A DNA stretch of 12,068 nt from Clostridiaceae bacterium (GCA_012511915.1 JAAZFB010000045.1:1-12068), one strand, 5' to 3'. Numbered from the stretch's first letter, positions 1 to 8,406 are shown. The notes: generated by a model not told the origin, from the letters alone. Made by a program: numbers and translations.

Positions 1-1700
1 CCGCCATCATCCCAAACCACTGCCCAGACTGTAACCCCAGCCAGATCTCCTTTCCCGCCCGTATGTGCTATAGATACCACCTCATTAGGTGAGAATTTTT
101 TAGAAAAAATATATGAGGCGTTTCTTGTGGTATCAATCATATTATTTGCGGTAGTTGCATCAACCTCATTAACCCATGGATTCTTTGTCCTTTGGATAAA
201 AGTGGAATCCGTCCAACTTTGCGCTACCAAAAAATACTTAGGGCTTGTGTAATCGTTCCAATCCTTAGCAATCGCCTTCCACGCCGGCGCGTTGTGAGCC
301 GGTGCCGTTCCCCCATTCTGTTTTGTCCAATCGCTGTAATCACTGATATCACTGGCTGTTATCATATAAATCGTACCCCCTGTATCAGCAGAAAAACTAA
401 AATACTCATCTCCCTTAACGCCGGTATTATTCCACCAATTACTGTTTCTGTTTGTATAAACCCCCATAAACAAGCTTGCCCCTACAAGTGATTCCGATAT
501 ATTTGATGTAGCCCAGTAGCGATCACTGAAAAGTATTGAGCCGTTATCATTATTAAGTGCCGCTCCACTTATGAAAACTGGCTTATAACTATCTTTGCTT
601 GCCCCGGTATAATTAAATGATGTAAGCCGTGGCTGTTTTGATTTAAACGTTAAATTGTATTTAGTCGTTTCTGTTCCGTTTGTAACATATACAGTTGCAT
701 TAGTTTTCTCATTTTTAATTGGGATAACCCCGTTTTTATTGTTTCTTTCTGTCTGATATGATTTTGAAGTCGTGTCAGTCCGCATTCTACCATATGATAC
801 ACCATCAATACTAAATGGAGAATCATCAATATCAGTAACCGTATAGCTTATACTGCCAAAACTTTCCGGATTTAAATTCACATAATAAGTATTATCCGGA
901 AGATTAATAGTATAGCTTGTTACATCAGAACGAAATTCGTCAATACTATATGCCTCACCGTTTATGTCATATGACAGCGATTTAAGAGTATAAGTATCCT
1001 TATATTCGGTATATGTATAAACTTCAATTGTCCTGATGGGTGTTTGTTCGCTGACTACCGGAGGTGTTATTGTGATACTTGCTTTACCCGGAATGATATA
1101 ATCAGAATAGGATATATTTACACCACCATCTATCGGAATTGCTTTAATAACATCTCCTGCTTTTGCCTGTACAGTATATGTATTTTTATCATTACTAAAA
1201 TCCTCTATCAGCCTACCGCCTACTGAAATGCCATATAAATCAGTCGTATATCCAAGAAAAACCGCCTTTTGAAAATATGTAGTATTTGTAGCAAATCCAT
1301 CCCACAGACACGCCTCATAAGAAACTGAAGACTGTGTGCTTCCAGCCGGAATTACAACAGGTAAATTCAAAGTAGTTTCTTCCCCTGCTGATAAAGTATA
1401 TTGGGAATATGAAATATCAATAAGTTTGTTATTCTCTCCGTAGCAGGTTGCAAATAAAAGCAGATTTTTCGATTTTTGTGTAGTATTTTTCACAGTCGAA
1501 TTAACATACATTTGATAATCTGAGGTTAACACCTCGGAGGGAAAAACAGATATTGGTATTCCCTCTGAAGTTGTAAAGTGTATTCCATCACAAATAACGC
1601 CAGTATCTGCCGCATACCCTAAAATAGTACAGAATGTGATTAAAACAAAGCAAGAAACCAAAATAGCCCTTATAATTTTAACGTTCATAATTATTTTCAT
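1..1700 (-). CDS. Secreted multi-module protein paralogous to gene B (3' end outside window)
   Basis: The frame is open from ATG 1700 through the left edge: 566 complete residues and no stop. Signal peptide ~1-30 (MKIIMNVKIIRAILV, cleavage near GYA-AD). Then an Ig-like module (~35-140; 'LLLFATCYGENNKL', 'YEACLWDGF') resembling the C-terminal module of B and C; two cadherin-like beta-sandwich units (~150-225, 'LYGISVGGRLIEDF'; ~235-350, 'VTSYTINLPDNTYYVNL'); and from QPRLTS (~358) the unrecognised module also found in B, here with 'DRYWATSNISESLVGA', 'EYFSFSADTGGTIYMIT' and 'WNDYTSPKYFL'. The edge falls where B has ~590, so a module of about 100 residues or more probably remains outside. No catalytic motif is visible. 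ATG 1700 has GGTGG at 7 bases; ATG 1688, four codons inside, is an alternative with worse spacing. Likely a binding partner of the lyases (inference). Confidence 0.88.
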   Translation of the reverse strand, partial: MKIIMNVKIIRAILVSCFVLITFCTILGYAADTGVICDGIHFTTSEGIPISVFPSEVLTSDYQMYVNSTVKNTTQKSKNLLLFATCYGENNKLIDISYSQYTLSAGEETTLNLPVVIPAGSTQSSVSYEACLWDGFATNTTYFQKAVFLGYTTDLYGISVGGRLIEDFSNDKNTYTVQAKAGDVIKAIPIDGGVNISYSDYIIPGKASITITPPVVSEQTPIRTIEVYTYTEYKDTYTLKSLSYDINGEAYSIDEFRSDVTSYTINLPDNTYYVNLNPESFGSISYTVTDIDDSPFSIDGVSYGRMRTDTTSKSYQTERNNKNGVIPIKNEKTNATVYVTNGTETTKYNLTFKSKQPRLTSFNYTGASKDSYKPVFISGAALNNDNGSILFSDRYWATSNISESLVGASLFMGVYTNRNSNWWNNTGVKGDEYFSFSADTGGTIYMITASDISDYSDWTKQNGGTAPAHNAPAWKAIAKDWNDYTSPKYFLVAQSWTDSTFIQRTKNPWVNEVDATTANNMIDTTRNASYIFSKKFSPNEVVSIAHTGGKGDLAGVTVWAVVWDDG

Positions 1701-1779
1701 CGCCTTTCCACCCACAATTCAGTCTATTTCCTCTTATCCGTGGGCCGATAAGTGTTATATTTGATACTGCAGAGAACAT
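1678..1779 (-). CDS. Possible 33-residue leader ORF overlapping the start of gene D
   Basis: ATG 1779 is preceded by AGAGG with a 7-base gap (1787-1791), a better arrangement than that of D. The frame reads MFSAVSNITLIGPRIRG and continues to TAA at 1680-1678, overlapping the first 23 bases of D in another frame. The peptide resembles nothing I know and has no signal or membrane segment. It may be a translational-coupling leader for D, or chance; short ORFs like this are common by chance. Confidence 0.25.
   Translation of the reverse strand: MFSAVSNITLIGPRIRGNRLNCGWKGDENNYER
1708..1712 (-). promoter_or_regulatory. Probable weak ribosome binding site of gene D
   Basis: GGTGG on the minus strand, 7 bases before ATG 1700, is the best-spaced candidate; GGAAAGG (1703-1709) overlaps it but sits only 2 bases from the ATG. 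The GTGGG of this site (1711-1715) can pair with CCCAC at 1740-1744, so it may be partly masked unless ribosomes open the upstream stretch. Confidence 0.4.
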
Positions 1780-1791
1780 ACTTGTTCCTCT
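1771..1791 (-). other. Small hairpin after gene C covering the leader ORF's ribosome binding site
   Basis: On the minus strand AGAGGAACA pairs with TGTTCTCT around a 4-base AGTA loop, with one bulged G (8 pairs). It lies 8 bases past the C stop codon, has no T-run after it, and would hide the AGAGG and ATG of the 33-residue ORF. It is too weak to call a terminator. Confidence 0.3.
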
Positions 1792-1799
1792 TTATATTA

Positions 1800-4700
1800 T
1801 TAGTTTTCCAACACAACCGCCGCTCTTGATTTCGTTAGTGGCGCAAGGCTCTGCATATTAATTATAAATGCTTTTATGGTCAATGTATCACCGGCAGAAA
1901 CACTTGTAACAGGAATTTGCAATATGAATTCTCCATTAATATTATTTAGCAGACTTTCTATCTTAACTGATTTTAACTCGTTCCCATCATATACAGCTAC
2001 TATTAAATTGCCTTGATATGGCGATTCCGGCAACCAAACATTAACTACAGATTCAACTGTATTGTTTGTTAAACTGCCTGTTATACCACGTATTTCTATG
2101 TCCTCAAAAATTCTGTCCTCAACCTCTTGCAGTGAATATAAAGAATTATATATTTTTGTTGTAATATCCTTAACAACAAACTTTGCGCCTCCACCTTTCA
2201 ACTGAATACAGAACTGCTGAAGTTTTGCAGCATCGTCCGCTGTATTTGATTTTCCCGAATAAGCGAGCATCCCATCCACATACCACTTAAGGTCATTTGT
2301 GTTAAGATCATAAAGCATATCTATCTTATAAAATGTGTTCTTATTCCAGTCCATCAGAATAGGGTTATCTAAGCTTCCGGTAATTTTACCGGTAGAATTG
2401 TTAAAGCGTACATAATAGCTTCCGTATCCATTTGTTCCCGTCCGCAAAAAGAAACTTTGATTTCCTGTCATATTTGACGGTTTATACATCATACTGCTAT
2501 GGATAACCCCTGCATGGTACCCTGTTCCATCTACCGTAAAAACAGTGTTTTTGGTTATTCCTGTACCTGAATGCTGCATACGCCAATATCCATCTTGAGA
2601 ACCATCTGTAATACTTACCATCCAACCGGATGAACTATTACCGCTCGAACTGCAGTTTATATAAGTCGGATTATATGTAGTAAATCCCTTAATTCCTGAT
2701 TGAGTGGCAATAATAAGAGGATATGAAGAATTGCATATACATGTATTTATATCCTTTATAGCAAACGATGCATCTACCCCTTTCATCTGGATACAAAATT
2801 TCTGCAACTTTGCAGCGTCATCAGGTGTATTTGATTTCCCTGAATATGCAAGCATACCGTTTACATACCATCTTAAATCGTTTGTTGTTAGGTCATAAAA
2901 CATATCTATTTTATAATATGTGTTTTCGTCCCAACTCATAAGAAGAGGACTTCCTCCACTTCCGGTGATTTTTCCTGTAGTTCCGTTAAAACATATGTAA
3001 TAGCTTCCATACCCGCCTGTACCTGTGCGTATAAAAAACTTTTGATCTCCAACCATATTGGATGGTTTATACATCATAGTGCTGTGAATAATATTTGCGG
3101 TATAGTTTTCCTCATCTATAGTAAATATTGAATCTTTTGTCAAGCCCGTTCCTGAATGTTGTATATCCCACGAAGCTGTATCGCTACTGTTCGAAGTACT
3201 TGATGTTACCGTCCAACCCGTTAACTCATCACCGCTTATACTGCAGTTTGTATAAGTGGGATTATATCCGGTAAAACCGTAAATACCGGTTTGCGATGCA
3301 ATAACAGCTGCATCGGTTATCGTATAGTCGCCTGCCGTACCTTCAAAGGACAATATTCCGCTTTCATCGGTAACTGTAACCGTTTTGATGACATTATTTC
3401 CTTGCTTTACCATCCATGTGCCTGACACAACGTCAGCCACATTAACATAATACTGAATGGCATCACCCTGAGGAATGGTTATATCTATTTCCGGTATTAG
3501 TTTTCCTTCATTTTTTGAAAAAATAGCAACCCTTTCTCCAACCATTGCGCCGGCATAAGTATCTGTTTCAATTAACTCAACCGGTAATGGTTCGGTATCT
3601 GTATCGCAATCCCCAACCTGAAGAACATTCAGAAAATAATCTGTTGTTTGTGCCGCTATCGGTGAAACCTCTATGCGATAACCGTCCGTATCATGATTTC
3701 TTGTCAAATTTGCCGCGCCACCCAATGCCCCGGAACTGGTTGACGCAGGATAATTTGTTCCATTTACATAAAACTCGTTATTATATCCACCTACTACATT
3801 AATATTAGTATTATTAACCATTGGCAACAAGGTGTCAACAGTTAATTTTCCGTTATAACCATTTTCATTATTTCTGAACACACTTCTGTTTCCATCTACG
3901 GTTGGTGGTACAACTCCGTGCAACAGCCATGATTTTTTATAATTGGCATTAGTTGATGAAACACGGTCAAAAACAATCAAAGCCCCCGGGGTTTCTTCAT
4001 TTTTAAAATTATAAAACATAAAGCTTCGCTGATAATCCGAAACAGTATTACTACTGTATGCTTTGGTTAAATCACCTTTTATATAGGAATATGAAGGGAC
4101 GCTGTTATTATCAATTGCATGTGCAAGAACCTTGCCGTATTTATTCTCCCCGCTTTCAATCAATGCTTGTGCTGTAGGCTGTTCATCTGATGTTGCTGGG
4201 AATCTCTGACCTCCGTCATTTATAACCTGATTGCCATGGTAGTAGTATGTATCAGATGGATTGTATACCAACATTGTATTGTGAGCCACAGATCTTTTAT
4301 AGTACGATAAATCATGTGAATCTCCGTACACACCGTACCGACCTGAATCGCCGGCAAGCAATCCTTTATAATATATCTGAAAGTTTCCGAAATCCAAATG
4401 CTGATGATTGTCAAAATAGTATTCTCCAATCTTCATTTGTACTACCATATTATCGGAAGTCAAACCATGCTCCCATCCTGTCCTTGCAATCATCTGCCCC
4501 CCGGGCGAATCAAAATACTTTACTAAAGGAAGACCGGTTAATGCCTCACCCTGTATACCGGGGTCATTGAGTAATAAGAACAAAACCGGTGTTGTTGTGT
4601 CATTTTTTAATTCCAAATTTGCGACAATTGTAGAAGCATCATTATATGATTGCTTAAGGAAACCGTCACTATAATAGTTTGACGACAGCATAAACAATCT

Positions 4701-6167
4701 GTGCATCCCATTATAATATACGCCCGGAACTCTTGCAGTTCGCGTAAAAGTGGAATCACCTTCTGTAAATTTTACACCATCAGGACGTTGCATATACATT
4801 GCCCAATAAGCACTGTACCTTTGATTTTGTGAATAGATTTCAGGTGCACCCATACGTTTGAATATCCATGCTGACATATAATCCCACTGCATACGAAATG
4901 ACATATAACCTGTTCCCTGATGGAAAAAATGTCCCGGATAAAAGAAATTTCTTGACGGTACATACTCATCAAAAAACCTTCCTGCTACATAGTTATATAT
5001 ATCCGGTCGCTCATCATATACCGCTATCGAAAAGGCTAGCAAATCACGCAAAAGCTGAGCTTCACTGCCATGTGAGGTCAGCGCACTGAGCTTATTGGGA
5101 GGCCAGCCTATTTCCATACCATTACTGGCAATACCAATTGCTGCATCAATGAAATAATTCTTATCGGAAGCCGTCATCAAAGGATAACACCAGTCGTAAA
5201 CCTCTGCAATATTATAAATCAGATAGCCGGCAGGTCTTGTGTATTCATCCGTATACGGATTTTCATAGACAACCGTATCAATATAATTTTTTAACGCCGA
5301 TATTGCATTATTACCCAACTGCGTATTTCCCTCAACCGCGTAAGCAAATGCATAGCTTTCAATTATTCCGAGATACGTTTCGTTACTGTTTGCGCTTGAG
5401 GAAGCAGGCAATATTCCATCAATTACGGTATCCCGATTTGTGACATATCTGTTCCACGCTGTTGCATTTTTTCCAGTCAACCTGTTTGCATAAATCTGTG
5501 GTATATCGCTTTCTCTCATCAAAAGGCGAGGATGCGCCGCAGGCGGTGTAAATGCAGGCGTATTGTATGGCGATGTCAAATTTGCCGCAGCAGTTAAAGT
5601 TGTACCGCTTCCGGTAGGCGTATATGTCCGTTTCTTTGTTAGACAAAACTTATCAATATAAAAAGATTCTGTATTGGGAAAAATCCTTAAATTAATTGAC
5701 CCTGACGCATGTATCCCCTGAGCGATACCTACCTTAAGCCAAAACCATTGTTCCTTAGGAGCTCCGATTGCACAATATTTATATGTGCTGTTATTTATAG
5801 AATAATAAAGGCTTTTATTAACAGTTGAGGCATATACTCTCATCCAAATACTATATGTCCCCGCCTCATCAGCAGTAACATCAAGTGATAAACGATGGGT
5901 TGCAGAGTTTCCCGGCGTCCCTGATACACCATCTGATGCTTTGACACAGTATCCGCCTGTATATCCTGACACATCACCAAAATTCTCTTCAATCCAAGTG
6001 GAAGGATATTTGTAAAAGTAATCGCTGTTAAGCGACGCATTTTCCGCTTCAATCCATAGTTCTCCGTTAGTTGTCTGAAAAACGGCGGCATTAGCATTTT
6101 GGGTATATATTGTACAGCACAACACCAAAAACAAGAAAAATACCGTAATATATTTAAAGTATTTAAT
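1800..6167 (-). CDS. Heparinase II/III-type polysaccharide lyase with two C-terminal LamG-like repeats; non-canonical start
   Basis: About 1455 residues if begun at ATT 6167; the first ordinary start codon is TTG 6134 (1444 residues), which would discard the basic part of the signal peptide. Numbering from the ATT: signal peptide 1-27 (KYFKYITVFFLFLVL then NANA); CBM6/35-like sandwich (~28-175, 'WIEAENA', 'FYIDKF'); toroid from HPRLLM (212); beta-sandwich with NHQHLDFGNF (~588-597) and HNTM (629); linker sandwich to ~950; two LamG-like repeats (957-1153 and 1154-~1350); C-terminal Ig-like module (~1351-1455, 'GNLIVAVYDGN'). Candidate catalytic residues H366, E369, Y421 and H590 and zinc ligands D592, D607 and H629 all match protein A, so the lyase looks active. 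It resembles A closely through the toroid and sandwich ('AVYDERPDIYN' against 'ATYDERPDIYN'), but has LamG repeats where A has stalk plus F5/8C modules. Stop is TAA. Substrate unknown. Confidence 0.9.
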   Translation of the reverse strand: MKYFKYITVFFLFLVLCCTIYTQNANAAVFQTTNGELWIEAENASLNSDYFYKYPSTWIEENFGDVSGYTGGYCVKASDGVSGTPGNSATHRLSLDVTADEAGTYSIWMRVYASTVNKSLYYSINNSTYKYCAIGAPKEQWFWLKVGIAQGIHASGSINLRIFPNTESFYIDKFCLTKKRTYTPTGSGTTLTAAANLTSPYNTPAFTPPAAHPRLLMRESDIPQIYANRLTGKNATAWNRYVTNRDTVIDGILPASSSANSNETYLGIIESYAFAYAVEGNTQLGNNAISALKNYIDTVVYENPYTDEYTRPAGYLIYNIAEVYDWCYPLMTASDKNYFIDAAIGIASNGMEIGWPPNKLSALTSHGSEAQLLRDLLAFSIAVYDERPDIYNYVAGRFFDEYVPSRNFFYPGHFFHQGTGYMSFRMQWDYMSAWIFKRMGAPEIYSQNQRYSAYWAMYMQRPDGVKFTEGDSTFTRTARVPGVYYNGMHRLFMLSSNYYSDGFLKQSYNDASTIVANLELKNDTTTPVLFLLLNDPGIQGEALTGLPLVKYFDSPGGQMIARTGWEHGLTSDNMVVQMKIGEYYFDNHQHLDFGNFQIYYKGLLAGDSGRYGVYGDSHDLSYYKRSVAHNTMLVYNPSDTYYYHGNQVINDGGQRFPATSDEQPTAQALIESGENKYGKVLAHAIDNNSVPSYSYIKGDLTKAYSSNTVSDYQRSFMFYNFKNEETPGALIVFDRVSSTNANYKKSWLLHGVVPPTVDGNRSVFRNNENGYNGKLTVDTLLPMVNNTNINVVGGYNNEFYVNGTNYPASTSSGALGGAANLTRNHDTDGYRIEVSPIAAQTTDYFLNVLQVGDCDTDTEPLPVELIETDTYAGAMVGERVAIFSKNEGKLIPEIDITIPQGDAIQYYVNVADVVSGTWMVKQGNNVIKTVTVTDESGILSFEGTAGDYTITDAAVIASQTGIYGFTGYNPTYTNCSISGDELTGWTVTSSTSNSSDTASWDIQHSGTGLTKDSIFTIDEENYTANIIHSTMMYKPSNMVGDQKFFIRTGTGGYGSYYICFNGTTGKITGSGGSPLLMSWDENTYYKIDMFYDLTTNDLRWYVNGMLAYSGKSNTPDDAAKLQKFCIQMKGVDASFAIKDINTCICNSSYPLIIATQSGIKGFTTYNPTYINCSSSGNSSSGWMVSITDGSQDGYWRMQHSGTGITKNTVFTVDGTGYHAGVIHSSMMYKPSNMTGNQSFFLRTGTNGYGSYYVRFNNSTGKITGSLDNPILMDWNKNTFYKIDMLYDLNTNDLKWYVDGMLAYSGKSNTADDAAKLQQFCIQLKGGGAKFVVKDITTKIYNSLYSLQEVEDRIFEDIEIRGITGSLTNNTVESVVNVWLPESPYQGNLIVAVYDGNELKSVKIESLLNNINGEFILQIPVTSVSAGDTLTIKAFIINMQSLAPLTKSRAAVVLEN
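2118..3299 (-). repeat. Tandem duplication of a ~591-bp (197-residue) module inside gene C
   Basis: Unit 1 is ~3299-2709 and unit 2 ~2708-2118 (the far end is approximate). Both begin with xxQ(T/S)GI-GFT-YNPTY-NCS and share SGTG(L/I)TK, MMYKPSNM, F(I/L)RTG, GYGSYY, GKITGS, YKIDM, WYV(N/D)GMLAYSGKSN and DDAAKLQ-FCIQ. The coding DNA also stays visibly alike over long runs, pointing to a fairly recent duplication. The units are offset by exactly 197 codons. Confidence 0.85.
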
Positions 6168-6182
6168 CTATATCAACCCCAT
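6165..6182 (-). other. Unusual start region of gene C: mini-ORF, in-frame TAG, then ATT
   Basis: Reading down the minus strand in the frame of C: ATG GGG TTG ATA TAG ATT AAA. The ATG at 6182 and the TTG at 6176 are both closed by the TAG at 6170-6168, and the following ATT (6167-6165) opens the signal peptide. GGGG lies 9 bases before the ATT and is the only purine-rich patch available; nothing resembling a ribosome binding site precedes TTG 6134. Confidence 0.5.
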
Positions 6183-6198
6183 TCTCAAGCATGTAAGC

Positions 6199-6237
6199 TA
6201 ATTCGGGCAAAGCGTTCAATCATCTTTGCCCGAATTA
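6199..6237 (-). terminator. Perfect 14-bp inverted repeat between genes B and C (intra-operon hairpin)
   Basis: The arms TAATTCGGGCAAAG (6199-6212) and CTTTGCCCGAATTA (6224-6237) are perfectly complementary around an 11-base loop. It starts 12 bases past the stop of B and ends 31 bases before the ATT of C. On the minus strand no T-run follows the stem, so it is not a classical intrinsic terminator. It could be a leaky terminator, or a 3'-end stabiliser that raises the A-B message relative to C-D. The structure is certain; its role is inferred. Confidence 0.6.
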
Positions 6238-6249
6238 CACTTTAATATT

Positions 6250-8376
6250 TTATTCACTCGGAACAGTTAATTCCTTAGTTCTGGATATTGATATAGGCTT
6301 TATATCAGACATATTGTTAAATATAAAAGCTTTCAAGCGAAGCTTCGTGCCGGCTTCATAGCCCGAAACATCAAATGTTGCCGAATATTTTTCATTATAC
6401 TCTTGCGTAGTAAATTCTGTCCCCTCGAACGGCAAAACTGTAACATCCATTAATTTCATGGTGTTTTCATCATACAAAGCATAAATCAGATTACCTGTAT
6501 TTTCATCACCGTATACGTTTGCCAATGCAGTAATGGTACTTGTTGTAACCGTACTGTTATCAAGATTCATCGTCATATATTCATGGCCATCTAAATCCCA
6601 TTGAATTAACAGACCCGGTAAAACTCCTACGTCAGTAGTCAACGATGTTGCATCAGCTTCTATATCAAAACCGGGCGTGTAAATTGTCACTTCTTCTCCC
6701 TGAGAAAATTTATAGGCATATACATACTTTTCATTGGTCATACCATATGCCCCGTAATCGCTTCCGGTATCCCCACCTACAGGCTCAAGATTTTCATATC
6801 CATACTGCTTTATAGAATCCACTACCGCCGCCGAATCTGCCTTCCATTCTGTCAGATTCAAGAAATACTCCGGTGATGAGTAATCGTTCCATGTCTTTGC
6901 AACACGCCACCCCGGATATACTTCATCATTCTCATCCAACGGATACGTTGGTCCTTCACCATTATTTACCTTTCTCCAGTTTCCATTATCCTCATATGTA
7001 AGAGCGGGATATCTTGTCAGGAAATAAATTGTTCCGGCAGTATCGGCAGTAAAGCTGAAATATTCCTTGTCTTTTGTGCAGAAATTATACCAATACCCTG
7101 CATTTTTATTATTAAATCTAAATACAAACTGACTTGCTCCCTCCAAACTTTCGGAGATATGAGAAGCAAAAAACTTGTAGCGATCCAGTGAGTAAAGTGT
7201 AGCGTTATCGGAATTAACCGCACTTCCGCCGATAAAAGCAGGATCATATAATCCGGTTTCAGATTTCAGAGTATATGAGGTCAGTCTGGGCTGTTGAGAA
7301 GTGAACGTAATATTATATCTGATTTTTTCTCCGTAAGAATCTGTCGCTTCAATTATAGCCTTTGTTTTCTCATCCTTTATTGGTATTTGATTGTTAATTG
7401 CAGGAAATGCAAGCGTATATGCCTGTGTTCCCGACAAGGTTGAACTAGCTTTCCCAATATTCTGAACTAAATTTCCGTCATCGTTTAGCACATTCTGCGC
7501 AAAATATTCGACCGATGCACCCTCGGCCAATTCTGTATCTAGTCCAACTGTAAAAGTATTATCCGGTAATTGAACGGTATAATCTGTAACATTATCCTGT
7601 AATTCTATTTCTGTTTCAGTATTATTTACGCTATAACTTATACCATTTACAGGGCTCTTATAGACAAAGGTATCCTCAACATCCGCTAAGGTTATGTTTG
7701 GTTTGTAAATAACTGTGCTTATATCTGTCCATTGAAAAGAGTCGTCTGCATCTTTAGCAATAGTACAAATATATTGAATTTTTTGTGCGGTACCGGATTT
7801 ATCCGTAAACTTTGTAAGCGGATTTGAAACGGGATGTCGATTGACATACCATTTTGTTTCACCGTCCTTCATATTCACAAGCAAGTCGATTCGATATTCA
7901 GCTAACTTACCCCAATCTGCTACTATATCGTAATCATTTTTACCCGTTACGGTGGAAGGACCGGTTCTGAATGTTATCCATTGATCACCATTACCCTCAC
8001 TTCCGCCTGTTCTGATACAAAAGAATTGGTCTTTATTCATGGTCAGCCCCTTATAGTTACAGCTAAAGTGAAAAACCTTGTCAGTATCGCCTGTTATTGC
8101 AATATCACCCATTTTATAACGGATGCCATGATTTGCTGTGCCTTTGCCTGTTATTACAACCTTATCATTAAATCCATCGCTGTTTGTATCTGATGCTGTA
8201 TAGTCCGTATTTGAATACTGAGGTGTTCCTCCGGGACCTGTAAGGTCGTAGTAGCTATTCAAAATGTCATCGCTTGTTGGTACGGTAAAAGCATTAACGG
8301 TTGTAAATATAAGTAAAACCGTTACCATAAGAAAACTTACTGTTCTTTTTGTTTGCTTTAAATTAATACTCTTCAT
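6250..8376 (-). CDS. Secreted multi-module protein, putative carbohydrate-binding, no catalytic domain seen
   Basis: 708 residues. The start is ATG with AAGGAG 11 bases upstream, followed by a clear Sec signal peptide (positive K/R up to ~11, hydrophobic core 14-25, likely cleavage after VNA at ~29). Modules: LamG/concanavalin-like sandwich (~33-232) containing 'DQFFCIRTG' and 'TKWYVN', the same module that is duplicated in gene C; cadherin-like beta-sandwich (~233-358, 'YTVQLPDNTFTV'); a module I do not recognise (~360-600) with 'DRYKFF', 'ESLEGA', 'EYFSFTADTAGTIYFLT' and 'WNDYSSPEYFL'; and a C-terminal Ig-like module (~601-708, 'GNLIYALYDEN' and 'LRLKAFIFNN') of a kind common at the ends of secreted Firmicute proteins. 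I see no catalytic motif, dockerin, SLH domain or sortase signal. Position between two lyases suggests a substrate-binding or scaffolding role, which is inference. Gene D is a paralogue across the middle half. Confidence 0.9.
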   Translation of the reverse strand: MKSINLKQTKRTVSFLMVTVLLIFTTVNAFTVPTSDDILNSYYDLTGPGGTPQYSNTDYTASDTNSDGFNDKVVITGKGTANHGIRYKMGDIAITGDTDKVFHFSCNYKGLTMNKDQFFCIRTGGSEGNGDQWITFRTGPSTVTGKNDYDIVADWGKLAEYRIDLLVNMKDGETKWYVNRHPVSNPLTKFTDKSGTAQKIQYICTIAKDADDSFQWTDISTVIYKPNITLADVEDTFVYKSPVNGISYSVNNTETEIELQDNVTDYTVQLPDNTFTVGLDTELAEGASVEYFAQNVLNDDGNLVQNIGKASSTLSGTQAYTLAFPAINNQIPIKDEKTKAIIEATDSYGEKIRYNITFTSQQPRLTSYTLKSETGLYDPAFIGGSAVNSDNATLYSLDRYKFFASHISESLEGASQFVFRFNNKNAGYWYNFCTKDKEYFSFTADTAGTIYFLTRYPALTYEDNGNWRKVNNGEGPTYPLDENDEVYPGWRVAKTWNDYSSPEYFLNLTEWKADSAAVVDSIKQYGYENLEPVGGDTGSDYGAYGMTNEKYVYAYKFSQGEEVTIYTPGFDIEADATSLTTDVGVLPGLLIQWDLDGHEYMTMNLDNSTVTTSTITALANVYGDENTGNLIYALYDENTMKLMDVTVLPFEGTEFTTQEYNEKYSATFDVSGYEAGTKLRLKAFIFNNMSDIKPISISRTKELTVPSE

Positions 8377-8387
8377 AATTTTACACT

Positions 8388-8393
8388 CTCCTT
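8388..8393 (-). promoter_or_regulatory. Ribosome binding site of gene B
   Basis: AAGGAG on the minus strand, 11 bases before ATG 8376. It is the best Shine-Dalgarno match in the window and fixes the start of B. It lies inside the 30-base A-B gap, which holds no terminator, so A and B are very likely co-transcribed. Confidence 0.8.
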
Positions 8394-8406
8394 ATAATAA
8401 TTTTTT

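Noticed and set aside
6168..6170. Recoded TAG (alternative genetic code) explaining the TAG before gene C
   Set aside because: Three stop codons visible are TAA and no other in-frame TAG is seen in any of the four genes, so there is no independent support for reassignment.
6185..6225. Possible promoter (TTGAAC, 17 bases, TTACAT) before gene C
   Set aside because: The -10 matches only 3 of 6 positions and the -35 falls in the hairpin loop; co-transcription from upstream explains the layout better.
8164..8190. Dockerin- or calcium-loop-like DTNSDGFND in protein B (residues ~63-71)
   Set aside because: It is a single loop without the second repeat or helix of a dockerin, and it lies inside the LamG-like module, so it is at most a local turn or calcium site.
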